From assembly GCA_029219125.1 (NCBI GenBank), contig JAQXSU010000144.1, positions 1 through 6,563 on the forward strand: a DNA stretch of 6,563 nt. The letters are read 5' to 3'. Positions within the stretch are counted from its first letter, which is position 1, and the number at the start of each line of letters is the position of its first letter. The position numbers were made by a program, and so were the translations under genes. Source of the stretch: Bacillota bacterium (GTDB taxonomy: Bacteria; Bacillota; Clostridia; Peptostreptococcales; Anaerovoracaceae). Shown one piece after another: positions 5,017 through 6,563 of this stretch. The notes beneath the pieces are model-generated. The model made no database searches. It worked only from the letters and a program-made list of their open reading frames with translations, and was not told the origin of the DNA.

Positions 5017-5544
5017 CTATTCTACGAAATAGACATAGTTTTCCTTTCTCGGAATGGCTTCGTTCGCCGGTCCGTCTGCATATCCCAGAATGCAGTGTCC
5101 GATTCCCTCATACTCACCTTCGATGCCAAGGGATTTCAGGATGGCCCTGCCTTCTTCGCTTTCGAATTCTTCCTTGGCCCGATGAATCCAGCAGCTTCCG
5201 ATGCCCAGCTCGCTGGCTGCCAGCATCAGGTTGCCCATGACCAGGCTGCCGTCATACACATGGGTCGGGATCGACTTATCCGCCAGCACCACCAGAACCA
5301 CCGGTGCACCATAGAACGGATCCGTTCCTTCCTCAGCACCCATAATCTGCGCATTCATGGCCGAAAGCCGGTCGCGGATTTCCCGGTTGGTGACTGCCAG
5401 GATGATCGGTGCCTGCTTCCCCATGCCGGTTGGTGCATAGGTCCCTGCCTTCACGATCTGCTCAATGATTTCCTTTGGTACCATGTTCGGTTTATAGCTT
5501 CGAACACTTCTGCGGTTTAATAAAACTTCCATCGTTTCACTCAT
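5017..5544 (-). CDS. Nitroreductase-family FMN oxidoreductase
   Basis: This 175-residue protein belongs to the FMN-dependent NAD(P)H nitroreductase family, cytosolic homodimers that reduce nitroaromatics, quinones or flavins. The FMN phosphate motif RRSVRSY is at 11-17, APTGMGKQ at 37-44 contributes to the flavin site, and the conserved core helix and turn GNLMLAASELGIGSCWI lies at 104-120. GHCILGYAD (149-157) is the typical C-terminal strand. The length is at the short end of the family, like minimal clostridial members. AGAGGG sits 7 bases before ATG 5542-5544. It is transcribed alone and ends at the terminator near 4932-4979. The natural substrate cannot be told from sequence. Dimer-forming flavoproteins of this kind are common in anaerobes, and nothing here ties it to the neighbouring metal genes. 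Confidence 0.94.
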   Translation of the reverse strand: MSETMEVLLNRRSVRSYKPNMVPKEIIEQIVKAGTYAPTGMGKQAPIILAVTNREIRDRLSAMNAQIMGAEEGTDPFYGAPVVLVVLADKSIPTHVYDGSLVMGNLMLAASELGIGSCWIHRAKEEFESEEGRAILKSLGIEGEYEGIGHCILGYADGPANEAIPRKENYVYFVE

Positions 5545-5877
5545 TGTTTCTGCCCTCTTTCTTTTCGTTGCTTTCCGTTTTTACCTGACATACCTGTATA
5601 TTTTTTACCCATTTACCACTTCGCCAAACATGGCATCTTCCACGGTGTCCGGCATGTAATCCGATGCATTTTTGCATCTCGATACACCTTCGATTCAAAA
5701 ATAACGCCGGGCGAATACGCTTTGCGAAGCGGACAAATCCGCGAACCCCTGTCATTTTCCCGTTTCTCCGCAAAATCCGTTCTCCCGGGCCAATTTTTCA
5801 TTTTCGGCACGTTTTTTGCTTTATTATGTTCTATGTAATTCTATCTGTTTTTAACATGGTTGAAAGAAGGAGAAACA
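5545..5877. other. Hairpin-rich intergenic region without a convincing gene
   Basis: This 333-base gap separates the divergent nitroreductase and uxaA genes. It carries several short perfect hairpins: GATGCA/TGCATC around four T (5663-5678), CGCTT/AAGCG around TGCG in 5718-5731, and GCGGA/TCCGC around CAAA just after it. Open frames on both strands here have poor composition and no ribosome sites. It must hold the promoters of both genes, but I see no clear -35/-10 pair for either. A long leader, a structured element or a dispersed intergenic repeat are all possible. Confidence 0.5.
5865..5873 (+). promoter_or_regulatory. Ribosome binding site of uxaA
   Basis: AGAAGGAGA sits about 5 bases before ATG 5878-5880 and is the best-placed strong site in the window. 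It fixes the uxaA start, which is also where similarity to the family begins. Confidence 0.85.
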
Positions 5878-6563
5878 ATGAGTACCATAAAATTATATCC
5901 GCAGGATACGGTGGCACTGGCTACCGCAGACCTGAAAAAAGGCGAAACTGTTGTTGTGGATGGACAGTCCATCGTACTTCTCGATGATATTCCAAACGCC
6001 CACAAGATTGCGCTGAAGGACTTCGAGACAGGAGAAGCCATCCGTAAATATGACAATATCATCGGCTATGCTTCCAGACCGATCAAAAAAGGAGAATGGA
6101 TCCATGAGCACAATGAAGTGACCGGTCTTGGGAAATCGAAAGAATATACCTACGAATTTAACCCGGTATCCATTTTCCCGGGTACCACTGACGAAACCTT
6201 CATGGGCTACGACCGGGGCGAACACGGTGCCGGCATCAGGAATCATCTGGCCATCATTTCCACCGTATTCTGCGCCAACGGGCCGCTGCGCAAGCTGTCA
6301 AAGATGGCAGAAGAAAAATACCCTGCCACAGAGAATTTTGATGGCGTCATCGCTTTCGATCAGCAGTTCGGCTGCAGCCAGACCGGTCAGGATCTGGTCA
6401 CCACCTGCAAGATCATCGCAGGAATCGCGAAAAATGCCAACTTCGGCGGTGTGCTGCTGGTGTCCAACGGCTGTGAAATGGCGATCCCGACCGTGCTGGA
6501 AGACTATCTGGGCCAGTATGACAAGCGCAGAATCAAAACCCTGACCCTGCAGACCGTGGAAGA
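5878..6563 (+). CDS. uxaA: UxaA-family altronate dehydratase, N-terminal 228 residues (runs off the window)
   Basis: Altronate dehydratase removes water from D-altronate to give 2-keto-3-deoxygluconate, a cytosolic step in galacturonate breakdown. Family members have about 490-500 residues, so slightly under half is visible. Residues about 8-84 form the SAF domain, including PNAHKIALKD (39-48) with the conserved His-Lys. A short linker leads to the second domain, opening with the signature FMGYDRGEHGAGIRNH (108-123) and continuing with FGCSQTGQD (164-172), whose Cys166 is in a conserved position, and SNGCE (196-200). The start codon is set by a strong ribosome site. Other UxaA-family enzymes such as galactarate or sulfolactate dehydratase share this fold; the full length and neighbours would decide. 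Further hexuronate genes may follow beyond the right edge. Confidence 0.9.
   Translation, partial: MSTIKLYPQDTVALATADLKKGETVVVDGQSIVLLDDIPNAHKIALKDFETGEAIRKYDNIIGYASRPIKKGEWIHEHNEVTGLGKSKEYTYEFNPVSIFPGTTDETFMGYDRGEHGAGIRNHLAIISTVFCANGPLRKLSKMAEEKYPATENFDGVIAFDQQFGCSQTGQDLVTTCKIIAGIAKNANFGGVLLVSNGCEMAIPTVLEDYLGQYDKRRIKTLTLQTVE

Noticed and set aside
5537..5773. Minus-strand 78-codon frame overlapping the nitroreductase start
   Set aside because: Arg/Lys/Cys-heavy, unnatural composition, no ribosome site, and it overlaps the well-supported nitroreductase start.

Overview
The window reads as a low-to-mid-GC Bacillota genome, probably a gut-type anaerobe. The support is strong AAGGAGG-type ribosome binding sites, TATAAT-like promoters, many intrinsic terminators, a clostridial-style ferritin, an HTH-membrane regulator and paired CobW/G3E GTPases. 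A Negativicutes or Clostridia member fits; I cannot fix the genus from sequence alone. The genes and their control signals fill almost all of the window, and I see no RNA gene, IS element or CRISPR array.

Layout. (1) Bases 1-429: the start of a pyruvate kinase gene on the minus strand with a clear promoter. Its reading frame lacks the DTKGPEIR block that normally links domains A and B. (2) 430-692: a doubtful 60-codon ORF and a strong terminator. (3) 693-2758, minus strand: a two-gene CobW/G3E GTPase operon. The first gene (1688-2758) is a canonical CobW protein with a 57-residue His/Asp/Cys metal loop. The second (693-1676) has the G3E P-loop but no CxCC motif, and ends in a domain resembling the YcgQ/TIGR03943 (DUF1980) C-terminus. 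(4) 2759-2935: a divergent control region. (5) 2936-3724, plus strand: a Bfd-like [2Fe-2S] protein followed by a non-heme ferritin, closed by a bidirectional terminator. (6) 3809-4840, minus strand: an XRE-type HTH protein with six predicted membrane segments. (7) 5017-5544, minus strand: a nitroreductase whose terminator overlaps the promoter region of the HTH gene. (8) 5545-5877: a hairpin-rich gap without a convincing gene. (9) 5878-6563, plus strand: the first 228 codons of a UxaA-family altronate dehydratase, running off the window.

How it may work together. The centre looks like a small metal-homeostasis block: the CobW pair probably handles a divalent metal (zinc is the best guess), and the divergent Bfd-like/ferritin pair stores and releases iron. 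The flanking pyruvate kinase and altronate dehydratase belong to central and hexuronate carbon metabolism and have no evident link to the metal genes. The points most worth checking are the internal deletion in pyruvate kinase, the CobW-DUF1980 fusion, and the duplicated CCC/His metal loop.
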